NCBI GenBank assembly: GCA_009741485.1
Contig: CM019214.1
Location: 24,140,329 to 24,204,328 of the forward strand
Source of the DNA: Malurus cyaneus samueli
Lineage: Eukaryota > Chordata > Aves > Passeriformes > Maluridae
Direction of reading: 5' to 3'
DNA length: 64,000 nucleotides
Made by a program: the position numbers and the translations under genes. Shown piece by piece: positions 49,070 through 60,700 of this stretch. The notes beneath the pieces were generated by a model. That model was not told where the DNA came from and made no database searches. It worked only from the letters and a program-made list of their open reading frames with translations. The stretch's first letter is position 1; each line of letters begins with the position of its first letter.

Positions 49070-49210
49070 TGATTCCACAGAATATTTTGAGTTGGAAGGG
49101 ACCCACAAGGAACATCAAGGCCAGCTCTCAAGTGAATGGTCTGTACAGAGATTGAACCTGCAGCCTTGGTGTCACTGGCACCATGCTCTGACCAGCTGAG
49201 CTGATCTCAG
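49070..49210 (-). mobile_element. tRNA-Ile-derived SINE with CR1-like tail (TguSINE1-like)
   Basis: On the minus strand the head follows tRNA-Ile(AAT). There is an A-box-like CAGCTCAGCTGGTCAGAGC (complement of 49187-49203), the anticodon arm with AAT changed to AGT, then GACACCAAGG and a B box GGTTCAATC (complement of 49150-49158). A short linker leads to a tail, CCTTGTGGGTCCCTTCCAAC, ending TTCTGTGGAATCA. That tail resembles the CR1 3' end and so would be recognised by the CR1 machinery. SINEs of this structure are described from zebra finch. The changed anticodon and broken acceptor stem mean it is not a functional tRNA gene. Confidence 0.88.
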
Positions 49211-49390
49211 GATCCAACTTGTCAAAACCTCTTCAGAAATCAACATGTCCTTTCACTGATTCCTTACACACTATTCTTACAAGGAAAGTAATTTTTCATG
49301 GTGCAAAATTTTGAAATTTGGAAAATTCTGACTCTCCTCAGTTTCATCATATTTATACAAGAGTCTACTAATTTTGTTAGCATGAAGCTG

Positions 49391-49809
49391 TGTCAGGGGA
49401 GGTTTAGGTCTGCAATGTCCTTGGGGCTGATTGTATGGGAGCACCACAAGCCCTGAATATTCTGTTCTGTGTAAAATGCAGGTGCCAGATTTCAGTGCTG
49501 AAAATAGCAGAAGTTCACCTGACAGGAGTGCCCAGACCACCAGATCCCAAAAAAGGCCAGTGAGATGCTACCCCAGATTTAAAAGCCCCTGTGACCATGG
49601 TGGATCCCAGGGTGGTGACTACCCCCTCTCTCCATTTTCTCTCTTTTTTTGTCCTACCTTCTTCTCCCCAAAGTACATTGTAAGCCAGACCAAAAAATCC
49701 ACTCCCTTCCTTGCTTAGTGCCCTGTCCTGTCTGGATGTTCTAAAGTTTGCAAGTAAAAGTTGTTTATTATTGAACCTCCTGAGATTTTTGTTGTTTCTC
49801 CCATGCAGC
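49391..49809 (+). mobile_element. LTR-like segment, start shared with or replacing CR1 sequence
   Basis: The segment has a TATA-like TTTAAAAG near 49579, a pyrimidine-rich stretch at 49622-49660, and a poly(A)-like AGTAAAAG at 49754 followed by a T/G-rich run. It ends CCCATGCAGCA near 49809, all in the order expected of an LTR. The first 20 bases (TGTCAGGGGAGGTTTAGGT) also match CR1 3' UTR closely, so either an LTR begins there by coincidence or an LTR broke a CR1 copy at about 49410. No second copy is in the window. Confidence 0.35.
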
Positions 49810-49879
49810 ACCCAGAGTAAACCAAATTACCTTCCCCTAAACTCACCAAATGGGCCAGGGTTTTACAGAATCATTTCAA

Positions 49880-49996
49880 CAATGCTTTCAGGCACATGGT
49901 CTGATTCTTAAAGCTGTCCTGTGCAGGGTCAGGAGTTGGACTCAATGATCCTTGAGGGTGCCTTTCACGTCAGGATGTGTTATGATTCTACGATTG
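49880..49996 (+). mobile_element. CR1 LINE 3' terminal fragment
   Basis: It shows GGCACATGGTCTGATTCTT, then GTCCTGTGCAGGGTCAGGAG, TTGGACTCAATGATCCTTG and a worn CACGTCAGGATGTGTTATGATTC. It ends TATGATTCTACGATTG. This is the tail form CAGGGCCAGGAGTTGGACT, a different CR1 subfamily from those at 14366 and 25565. Confidence 0.85.
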
Positions 49997-52840
49997 CCAC
50001 ATTCTTGGCAGTGAAAATATCAAAGCTGCAATCTGCAACAATTTATTTCACTAGGTCTTTTTTAAAATTTGTCATCAAGTTTGGAACCTTCTGTTCTCAT
50101 TGTAACAAGATTGGTTTCAGGGAGATACACACAGAAAAGCATTAGTTTGGGATTTTCAGGTCTGAGTTCTCTGAGCATAAAGGCAAGAATGCTATCTAGT
50201 TCGGTTTGCCTATTATTCCCTCTATAATTTTTTATAAGACTTCTTGAACTATTCCACTTTGAGATATCTCTTCTGATCCTAGAAATTTATTTTCTACTCA
50301 TTTTGCAAGGAATTTAAAAGTTTAACATCTGTTATTTTTATGTCAGTGTGATAATATATTATACATTGTATTGTTTGCCAATTAAATATTTGATTCTCTT
50401 TGTTTGCAGCAGAGTCATTCCCTAGGAAGATTAAAAAAAAATAGTAGAGCAATTGAAGAGCAATAACTGCCTCAGTTTTATCAAATTCATACTTCATACC
50501 AGAAGCTTAAGTGACTAGAGCAGGGTGACAGCTCCCCAGATTTAACTAGCTTGTAACAGTTTGAGATCTGTCTAATTGAGCGAGCCTGAAGTACATGACA
50601 GCACTGCTCATTTTTCTCAGTGAAGGTTTTGTAACTGGGGTCCGTATTGCTTTTGAGCATCAGATTGATGTGAAAACAGAAGTCATGTGGGAGAATGATA
50701 TGGGTTATTGACTGCACTGCAGGGAACATGAAGGCAGAAAGGAGAGCATTAGTGTTTACACACAGCTGAGCTAAACAAGGATGCCAAATGCTCCCCACTA
50801 AGAAGTATTTGAGCCATGACCACTAACTAGCAATTTTCATTTTAGACAGCAAATTCTTTTTCAGTTTAACACAGATCACTGCCATGGGGAAGCCTTATTT
50901 CTCTTTGCTTGTTTTACAAGTTGTTTAAACACCTGAAAACAGTTGAACTGGAGAACAGCACTGAGATAAAAAAAAAATATCTGGTAAAAAGGTGTGTGAA
51001 ACAGCTGGGTTTGAGATTGAAAAACAGTTTCCTCTATGTGGGATGTTTTTCTTCCCACAAAAGCCCTATCACAGGTGTCACTCGGTTTCTCAGTTCATTG
51101 TCACAGGTACAATACACCTGCCCAAGGGCAGATGCAAGTACCAGTCTTTGATGGAGAGGTGTCAGGGACACTGGATCAAGGAGGAAGTCTGGAGCTTAGA
51201 AGCACATATTGGGAGCAGATGAGTTTACCTGCTTCACCTCCTTTAATGTTTTCTCACTGCAGTGAGGAAAACATGCGCTGCTTTTACCTAAACTTAGAAA
51301 AGGGAGAAAGCTTGAATTCTGCACAGAGAATTCCTGGGAGGATCACAGCTCACACCAGGTGTAAACAAGAGAAATAGCGCCAGAGGAATATGTCTGGAGT
51401 TGAGTTTTGCCTCCTTCCCAACTGGAAGACAACTGTGTTTCTAAGAAAATATGGCCCAAACCACAGTGCCTGAGACAAGTAGCAGTGGGAAGACTAGAAT
51501 TGTATCTGCCTTTGAAAGCAATCTGCCACGTCAAACACAAAGGAAAGAGGAAAGGGAGATCACAGCTGCTAGAGGAAATGAGCCTGTTCTTAAACACATT
51601 GTGAAGACCATGACTTTGCCAGATTATCTCCTCTTTCGCAGGACATTTACATGATCAGCTGAGAAGTGTTCACTGGGAGCCCTGCTGACAGAGCTGGAGA
51701 CCTTGGGAGGGTGCTGCTTGCTTTTCCTCATGAGCAAGGGATTTTCTTTCCGAATTATATAGGCAGGCAATATTTTGAATCACTTCAGGGAGTTCTGTGT
51801 TGATTTTCTCACAAGAGCTATAAAATCTAACCTCATCTCTCCATGTGCTTTTACTGATGTCTTTTTGGTAACTCTAAACAATTGTCATATTATCGTGGGA
51901 AATAGATAAAACCAAGCCAAATTCTGGTTTTGGCAGATTTCTGTCACTGTATCCTAGTCTATGTTCCCAGTGTGATTCAAGAAATTACCAAGGATAAGTG
52001 GAAAAAACAAAACAATCTTCCCATTTATTTCAACATAATTAAAAAAAAAATTAATCTTAATTTGTCTTAATTTTGCCCTTCACTTTGATGTTGGTGTCTC
52101 CCAATGGAGCAGAGGTTTTATGCATGTGAGTTATGTCCAGGAGCAATGAATCAAATTGCTTATTTTTGACATATCAGAGGCACAGGAGTCACCTCACTGG
52201 ACTTGTCCTGGGGAGCCCCAGCTTTCTTTCCTGACTTTTTTCCCCATAGGTTAATTTCAGTACCAGACCTGCAGTTAACATACTCTCTTTCAGCAGAGAA
52301 TGAAGGAAGAAAAAGGGGAAAATTACCTCCACATCACCAGCTGGTCTGAAGAGGCTCAACCACAAATGTCAAAATCACATTGGACTCTTGCCACTGGACA
52401 AGAAGTATACAACTATGTATGGTATAATATGTATATTAGTATTTTATATACACTACATATTGCATGACTGTTAAAATTTCAGCACTGGATATCAGGGTTG
52501 ATGGCAGGAAGAATGAAATTTCCTAGACTGGTGTGGTCACAAGGACAGATTTTTGTCTCAGCCCCAGAACAGTGACTGGCACTCTCAGCAGATTGGGTCG
52601 TGTTTTAATCTGGAGATTTTCTTCAGCCATCAGCAACAAACAACTCCTGCTCCTAGGCAGAGGTTAAGCAGTGATACCAGGTCTCTGTGCCCATAAAGAG
52701 CACAAGAGGTTTTGTCATAGGCTTTGTCCAGACAATTAATGTGAACATGTGCCTTAAGACATTACTTCTAATTTTTAAATGTCTCCTGTTTCAGAGTATA
52801 AGAACCCTGAAAGCAGAATACTGATACAATAAGCATAATC

Positions 52841-52842
<2 letters not shown>
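49997..52842. other. Non-coding unique sequence
   Basis: AT-rich, with A9-A10 runs near 50431, 50970 and 52041. No repeat family, RNA gene or exon is recognised. Confidence 0.5.

Positions 52843-52880
<38 letters not shown>
52843..52880 (+). repeat. Poly(A) tract, 38 nt uninterrupted
   Basis: A perfect A38. CR1 elements and their SINEs do not end in poly(A), so this is either a plain homopolymer or the tail of a retrocopied RNA. Immediately upstream is AATAAGCATAATCGC, with AATAAG as a weak poly(A)-signal variant. No gene body was recognised upstream, and no flanking direct repeat was found. Confidence 0.95.
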
Positions 52881-52882
<2 letters not shown>

Positions 52883-54179
52883 CAAGAGAGTGAAAACTTA
52901 CATGATGGAAAATATGCAATAGATGCCATGCAAGTTGTGAAGTCTGTGGATTGTGACAGCATCAGACAGTTGACTCTATTTTGACCAAAGCGAGATGTGG
53001 CAATGAAAGGAATGTGCATGCAAGTAAATCATTGGGGTTTTTTCCTGAGGTTTCTGGGGAGACACTGACAAAATGAGAGGACCCAAAACTGATTGTCCTG
53101 ATACCTTTACGGGATTCAGTAACAGTCCAGGTGAAACCCTCTCGCAGGTCTGTGCTTCTATTGGCTTACAACCCATAAAGAAATAAGAAAGGACTTTTCT
53201 AAGATATTCAGTGTTCATTACAAAGATCTTCTAGCTCAGTCTATAGTCTGACTTACTGATACAAAGGAATTAACATGTCAAACAGAACCATTCTCCTTTG
53301 GCCTCAGATTTATTGTGTTAAAAAGATCAAAACCTAGTAATTCATATCTGGGAAATTCGGTCTTCTGCTGCTGTCATCTATTTTATGCTGATGCACTTTT
53401 GGTCTGGGAAAATACGTGAAAACCAGAAAGTAATTTCACAGAGTCGTACAGAAGTGTAGATTTGTTAAATGAACACTAGATGATATCAGAAAATAAATTT
53501 TATGACACTTTTTGTTGATCATCATATTTGTCATTTAGCAGATTTATGAGGAAAAAAGTGTTTCCACATAGCTCATACCACAGCTGTAGCTCTAGTAATA
53601 TCTGTAATAACAGTGGGGTTTGGTTTGTTTTTTGATGTTGGCTTGCAGTGTAGCATGTCCTTCTGACAGAAAAGTAATCAAGTATATTTATAGATATGAT
53701 ACTTGGACATAATGAAATAGGATACAACCCCAAAGATTGGACATGATAATTTGTTTCACAGTCAATATAAATGCACTTTTTTCCTTTTATCTATCCTACA
53801 CTTTATGTAAGAAAATACCATAGATTAAACCTTTTTGAATTTGTGCATAATACTTTTTTACAGAAAAATGCTGTCATGAAGACAAGTTTTTCAGCAGGAA
53901 GGTAGAATTTCCTCTTCGGACAACACTATAAAATTATGAAACTGCCCACATATGTCATTTCATTAATCTCTGAATAAAGACTTCTAATTTTATTCAAAAG
54001 TTTTGGATTTAAAGGTGAATTCACTATTCTAAATCAGAAACAAAGTCTCTGATATCAAATTATTTGGGTGATGAATCACTTGAACATTTTGGTGAAAAGG
54101 ATGGATTGTCTGTTCTTGAGAAGCATCATAATTTGTATTTTCTCTCTCTTCTGGGGAAGAATAATCAACTCTTACATTG
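52881..54179. other. Non-coding unique sequence
   Basis: AT-rich. Nothing recognised on either strand. Confidence 0.5.
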
Positions 54180-54223
54180 TTTTACAATCTTAGGACAAAA
54201 GTTTTACAATCTTAGGACAAAAA
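54180..54223. repeat. 22-bp direct tandem duplication
   Basis: TTTTACAATCTTAGGACAAA is the core of two adjacent 22-bp copies (54180-54201 and 54202-54223) that differ only at the last base. The near identity implies a fairly recent slippage event. Confidence 0.95.
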
Positions 54224-57200
54224 TATGCCCTGCCCAATTTCAAGAAAAGTCAACTGAGGCATTCTGAACTGCACAGGGTATCTGACACTTGCCAGGACCA
54301 TGTGCTTTCCAAGGTGTACCTTCCAGACTGTATCACATTCAGGCTATCCATGATTTCTAATTATTCTGAAGGAGATTCCTTGGATGTATATGCAAACCCA
54401 ACCTTCATGGAAACCTGGGACTTTTGGAGATGTCTTGAAACAACTTTCCAACTTCAGAGCAGTATCCTGCATTGAAGGCTGGAGCCTGAAACAAAGTGCA
54501 CCTTCAACCAATGTAGCGGTCAGTGGCATGGCTTTAGGGTTTGAGACTCCATGGATTAGAAGGCTCATATGTGGGTATCAGGCTCATTGTGGTAGGTTCA
54601 ATGGAGAGAATTCACTGGGGCATCCGTTCATGGTATGGATTAGCTTATGGGATAGACCTCTTCCACAAATTCACCTTCTGATGAACAGTGCACTGCAATA
54701 GTACTTCTGATAGATGACTTTTTGGTATTAGGCCAACATCTGAACGCTTTCACAGAAATTAGAAATTGAGCAGGTGTTGTTTAACCGCAACTCAGACACT
54801 CACTTCACCTTAGTGGGATGGGGACTAAATCAGAGGGGTGAAAGTGAGAAAACTTGTAGGCTGAGATAAAGGCAGTTTAACAGGTAGAGCAAAAGCTTTG
54901 CACAAGAAAGTAAAACAAGGAAATCATTCACCACTTTCCATGGGCAGGCAGGTGTCCAGCCACCCTCAGGAAAGCTGGGCTCCATCACGTGTGAGGGTGA
55001 CTTGGAGGACAAACACTGCATCTCTGAATGGCCTCTTCTTCCCTCTTCCCCCAGCTCTGTCGGCTGAGCATGACACCCTGAGCTGTGGATGTCCCTTTGG
55101 CATTGGGTCAACTGTCCTGGCTGTGTCCCTCCCACCTCCTTGTGCACCCCCAGTCCTGTCCCTGCTGGGTTGGGGTGAGGAGCAGAAAAGGCCTTGATTG
55201 TGCAAATGCTGCCCAGCAACAACAAAACCATCTTTATATTATCAATCCTATTTTCAGTGCAAATCTAAAATACAGTCCCACACTAGCTGCTATGAAGAAA
55301 ATTACTCCAGGCAAAGGCAGCCCAGCAGGGGAGCTCTGTGTGGCTCCAAAGTGCAAATTAGAGCCCTGGAGCTCAAACAGAAGTGGGAAGCAGAGCCCAG
55401 TCTGCAGAAGGAGGTTCCTGCAGCTGTGGAACTGGAGATGACCCCACTGAGGTATTTCCGGGCTTTTACCTGACACAGCTCTACACCTTCACTGCTGTTC
55501 AGCCCAGCCTGAGGCACGATGATGAGCTAAATATGAAATTCACCTCAATGAGCTGAGGCTAAACGGTATGAAATGTCAGTTCTCAGCAAGGGTAATAACA
55601 CTTCAGGGGCATAAATCATCAGCTGGGACCCAGCCAGACAGCAGCAAATTGCAGGCCCAGTAAGAGAAAATGCACATGATATATGGTAGCTGTGATTAAG
55701 TTTCAGGGCAAATATCTGCCAAATATGACTGCAAGGATTGTGATGGAGGGTAAGGGTTAGGGCAAAGCCAGCGTGAGCTGTGAAGGAGGGTGTCACTGGC
55801 AGGGCTGAGGCGCATTTTAATCTGTGAGCCAGCACTCAAGCAATGAGCCAGCTGAGGCTGCTGAGGGTGGCTCTGAAGAGGTACAGGTTTGGGAAGGCAA
55901 AACCACTTGGCTTCCCGCAACACAGGCTGAAATTTGAAGCAGCAGAAACACTGTCAGAAGTTATGGTTATAAACTGATCAACATCAGCAGATGGGAACAC
56001 CATAAGCACAACATTTTCCACGCAGTGTTTCACCTTGTGATTCGATTCTACTCCCCCCTGGGAAACCCAACATCATCCTAATCTGCATTTATTGTTGTAC
56101 AAATAAACGCTTATCTGAATTACCCCTTTCTCTGTGAGGACAGGTGAATGCTGGGCCAGCAGGAGCCTCCTGCCTGCTCAGCTACAGGAAATCCCTTTCC
56201 CTGGCCTGGGACCATGGCTGCTGTCCTCACACCCCACACTCCTGTCCCCAAAGGTACTCAGCATCTCCTCCAGGAGCCTCCACCACACTGTCCCATTTCT
56301 GCATCTTATGGGCAGCTGGGTGACAAGGACAGGCACCCAAGGGACCCCAGGGCCTGGGAACCTCTTTGAAGACAGAGCAGGATGAGCTGGGGAGCTGGCA
56401 GGGAAGAGGAAGGACTTTCCTTCACCCAGAGCAGAAAGACCTAAACCCCCTGGAGACAGTGGCAGAGGAGGAAGCCTGATGGAGTCCCCATTGCAAGCAA
56501 TGGGAACCATGGGAAACAGCATTTTAGCAGCAGTGAAACCCCCCAGAGGATGAGCACAGCCCCAAGGGCTGCTGTAAAATGTCCCACCCAGAGCTCTGTG
56601 CTCAGAGCTGTCTGTGTGAGAAGCACCTGCTATGATCAGGCTCCAAGGTGAAGCCTCGGCAGAACTAGGAATAATGTTCTGTCACTGTGGAAAAAAAACC
56701 TGTCTGCTGTGGCTCTGGGGCAGATCCAAGGCTGAGAGGGTTTCTAGAGGCCTCAGGAGCTGTCTTGGTCACACACTGAATCCTGGCACACAGGCACAGA
56801 TTCTGGAAATGAGAATTATTTCTTGGGAGAATTAGACTCCCAAGAAAATGTTACCCTCACAAGAACAAGCAAAACTTAATGAGTAACTCAGACGAAGCAG
56901 CTATTTTTCAGCCTTACTGATTCGAAAACAACATTGGTGGTATAATAACATTTTTCTTGATAAGCAGGAAACAAATTAATATTAGCATCAGATAAATAAC
57001 TAGCAATCTCGTACTTCAGAAAAAAACAGACTAAAATATTTTTATTTAGGCATGATGGGACATTAAGAAAATAATCCAAAATTGCAATATGATGCAGAGA
57101 GTTCTTTGGTGTAGTGCTGATGTAGTAAGATACCTTCAGTGTTGCATAAAACACCTTTTTGCAGGGGTATTAGGGCCAGCCTCAGTAAATTGGACAGACA

Positions 57201-57498
57201 AATTTCCCTCTGACAATTACACATGCCAGCCACGGCATGCAGAAACACTCTGCAATGTAAATTCCATGCCAGTAGGGGATTTCACCTGAGATAATCAAAT
57301 CTGCATATGTTGATAGATGAATGTCTGACACATTCAGCTGTACAAATCTGATTAAGCCTATTTTTAAGAAATATTTTCAGAATTATGCAGCAGCACAACC
57401 TACAGCCACTGTTTCCTGGGTATTTTGTAAGACATGAGACAGTTACACCACTTTCAAATCTGGAAATTACATATACAGTTACAGGTTGGATAAATACA
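54224..57498. other. Non-coding sequence, GC-richer at 54.9-55.5 and 56.1-56.6 kb
   Basis: Several overlapping open frames up to 133 codons in the GC-richer parts, on both strands, with no conserved domain and no paired splice sites that I can defend. No repeat family is recognised. Confidence 0.5.
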
Positions 57499-57633
57499 GG
57501 GGAAGGGAAGGGAAGGGAAGGAAGGGAAGGGAGGGAGGGAAGGGAAGGAAGGGAAGGGAAGGGAAGGGAAGGGAGGAAGGGGAAGGGAAGGGAAGGGAAG
57601 GGAAGGGAAGGGAAGGGAAGGGAAGGGAAGGGG
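57499..57633. repeat. (GGGAA)n polypurine microsatellite, 135 bp
   Basis: Purine-only for 135 bp, mostly perfect GGGAA units with interruptions (GGAAGG, GGGAGGGAGGG). The right half (57584-57633) is the most regular. Repeated GGG runs two bases apart fit the G-quadruplex pattern on the + strand, and a mirror-like polypurine tract can also form triplex DNA. Shape is inferred; the sequence is seen. Confidence 0.97.
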
Positions 57634-57691
57634 CAAAATCTGTGTACACAAATAACAATTTAATTTGTGAAGAACTATTTGCTTTCATTTT

Positions 57692-57763
57692 TCTGACCAT
57701 TTCCATAACCTAGCTACAGAATATTTGTCTGACCATTTCCACAACCTAGCTACAGAATATTTT
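57692..57763. repeat. 36-bp direct tandem duplication
   Basis: Copies 57692-57727 and 57728-57763 share TCTGACCATTTCC and AACCTAGCTACAGAATATTT. They differ at one internal base (T/C) and at the last base. It lies about 60 bp beyond the GGGAA tract. Confidence 0.95.
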
Positions 57764-60700
57764 ATTTCTGCTGTGTGTTTTCTTTCTCTGTTGAAAGTGT
57801 TTATCAACATCTGTGGCACATAAAAGGAATTTTAGGACACAAGCTAGTAGGAATTTTCCAAATAAGAGTCCTTTGAAACATGTATATAGCTTATTTTAAT
57901 CATGTGACTTGCACCTTGGGGCAGCTGCTACCCCAGTATTAACGCCCTTTTTCTATACTGATAGTGGCGTGCAGGTAATAATCACTTGCTTCTAGTTTGT
58001 TTGGAACCACTTTAAATTGTCACAGGATTTTAATTCAGTGATTTAAGGATTTGAAGGTTCTCTGAAATTACTGGCATGGAGAAGATTGAATTTACCAGAA
58101 GTCACAGCACAAGTAAGTGTACTGCAAAAAAATGGGGAAAATTAAAATGTATAGGTAAGAAAATCGTTATGTGAATAAATAAATACAGTATTTAATATAG
58201 AAAGCAGTTTTGGGCTTTTATGCAGTCTATTTGTCTTGGAGGTTAGATTATAAATGTGCTGGGCCAGCATGCTGATTATGAAATAAATGTGACAATTGAA
58301 ACTGTGGCATGTGCAAAACCTGAATATATCAATATATATAAGGCTATATAAAGACCTTGAATATAAACAGAAATAGGTTGAAAAAAACACAGACTTAATT
58401 ACAAGTGACTTCAAAACCCAAGCATGAAACTGCTTAAACGACTTTGACTCATAACATTTGGAATTTGTGGGAGTCGCAAATTACATTTTTTTCAATATTT
58501 CTGTTGTTCCTTCATATTGTGACAGCTGAATCATAATCTTTTAACAATTGTATTGTTAAAAAAAAATCCATTGTTGACTTGCTTCTACCTTTCTGTGACA
58601 GCATAAAGTGAGTTTCTGTTCTGAGTGCCAGACAATTTCCTTAGTAAACATGTAACACTGTAGGAAAAAAAAAACAAGTAAAGTAAGTAAATGGAAGGTT
58701 TCAATCCTAAATCATGGAAAGTTTTGCCTTTTTTGTTGTTTTGTATTGAGCTTCCCACCACATCCATGAAAATTAAAGACAAGTAAATATACTGCCAGCA
58801 TTTCAAAATGGCTTTCCATCAGAGAGGGATTAAGAAACCAAAGGAAAAGCCAAACACAACACAAGCAGAAAATAATAATTATTTCAATCTCTGCCCTTTT
58901 TATATGCCTCATTTTGAATTATTTCTAAGAGGGATTAGTTTTTTGAGAGAAAATTGACCTTCAAAAGGGACTGAAGTACTTTATCTCCCAAACTACTATT
59001 GAGCTCTACTTCAGACTGTCATAGATCCAGCTGCTTATGTAAGGGCAAAATTAACTTAAAAGGTGCAAGCTCTCCTTCTGTAATCTGCTTGATTTTGAAA
59101 TAATCTGAACATGTCTGTGTACAGACAAACCTTATGAAAGTCCAAAAAGAAAACAGTTATCACGAGCCATTCATCAGTTGTGATGAAGTCCCTTGTGATG
59201 AGCTCTGCAAGCTCCTAAATCTGGTTATTTCTGCTCATGCACCTGCAGCCCCCTCTCTTTCCAGTGTCACACACTCCAAACACCCTCTGCCCCATGGCAG
59301 CACTGGTCCCCTCTGCCTCACCCTGCAGGAATAACCCAGACATCATCACAAATACAGAGGGTGCTCTTGTTCTCCTCTCTTGAGCAGTCCCTCCTCTCAT
59401 TCCTTGCAGATGTGAAACAAACTGGATGATCTCTGTCAGTGTGAGTCAGGACATGAAGAAAATATTTTTTGCTTTGTTTGGAGGAACCTGTCAGCACTGG
59501 AGGTGTTTTTCCATGGAGAGGGGTTTCCTGGGGCCTCCTTCTGCTGTGGCTGGAGCTCCTCTCTTCTCATTCAGAGTTATGGGCTGATGTTAATCGTAGC
59601 AGCAGCTCCTGCTTATGCTGCCTGCAGGATGTAAAGCTGGAAATTGCCCAGAGCTCTCAGGAAATTATCTGATAGCTTTAGAGCTATAACTTTCTTTTAT
59701 TCAATTATTTTCTGAGAAGTGATTTTAAGCTCCAGCATTTGAATAGAAATTCAGCATCAGATTAATTCTTGAACAGAATCTATAGCGACTAATAGCCCAT
59801 TCTCTCTCCCAGTCAATAGAGTTTCTTCTTTAAAACCTCAGGGAAGCAATTGTTGCAGCTGAGTTCAGTGAGGTATTTTGCTAATGTATCGTCAATTAAC
59901 AATCACATTGACTGGAGAATTCAGCTGATTTCTTTGTATATTACAGTCACATAAAAAGATATCAGAAGGTAATTAAATGAAACATTGTTTAAAGAGACCT
60001 AGCATAAATCTACCGATTGAAATATATTTCAAGTATTTAATGAACCACCAACATTTATCTCATTGACATGAAATGGGAGTTAAATAAAGAGACTTAACAT
60101 TTCATTTACAATATTTTCCAATCTTTAGGATATGAGTGCTTCAGAAAAAATATATAGTGAAAAAGCTGTTTAAAGTAAGACTAGGTTTCTTTAAGCAGAA
60201 GTAAAACAGAAAAGAGGCGATGAAGACTAAATTTTAAACCATAGTTTATACTGGTTTTAAAGGCTTCTCAACTTCTCTCTCTTTTAAAAAGTAAAACATC
60301 ATAATGTATTCTTTTTGCTGACTTTTTTTTTCTTTGCAGCCAAGTGATATTTGCTTGCTTGGGATAAAATTTCATCCATTGCTGTGATGGCTCCTTATTT
60401 ATTCAAGAAAAGATGTCCATCCCTGTGAGGTGGCTGCTGCCTGTTTGACATTACAGAAGGCAGCTCAGGGCTGGTGCTGCAGTGCACAGCACCCTGGCAG
60501 CCCAGACACTCTCTAGAGGAGATGGGACACAAGTGGCAACTTGTAGAAATCTGTAGAAATCTGGTAATGTATCTAAATCACAAGTTTGCCAGCTGAAGCA
60601 GAATTTACGTAAAGGCAGATTTGAAACACGAGCAGCATTGGTGAGGGTGCAGAAAGCAAGGAACGATTAACAGCACTTAGGAAAAAATACCTATATTCAC

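Noticed and set aside
49140..49210. Possible tRNA-Ile gene on -
   Set aside because: The anticodon is altered, the acceptor stem is broken and the head is fused to a CR1-like tail, so it is a SINE head.
57385..57713. Open frames of Gly/Arg/Lys/Glu or Pro/Ser/Leu/Phe repeats
   Set aside because: Pure translation of the GGGAA microsatellite and its complement.
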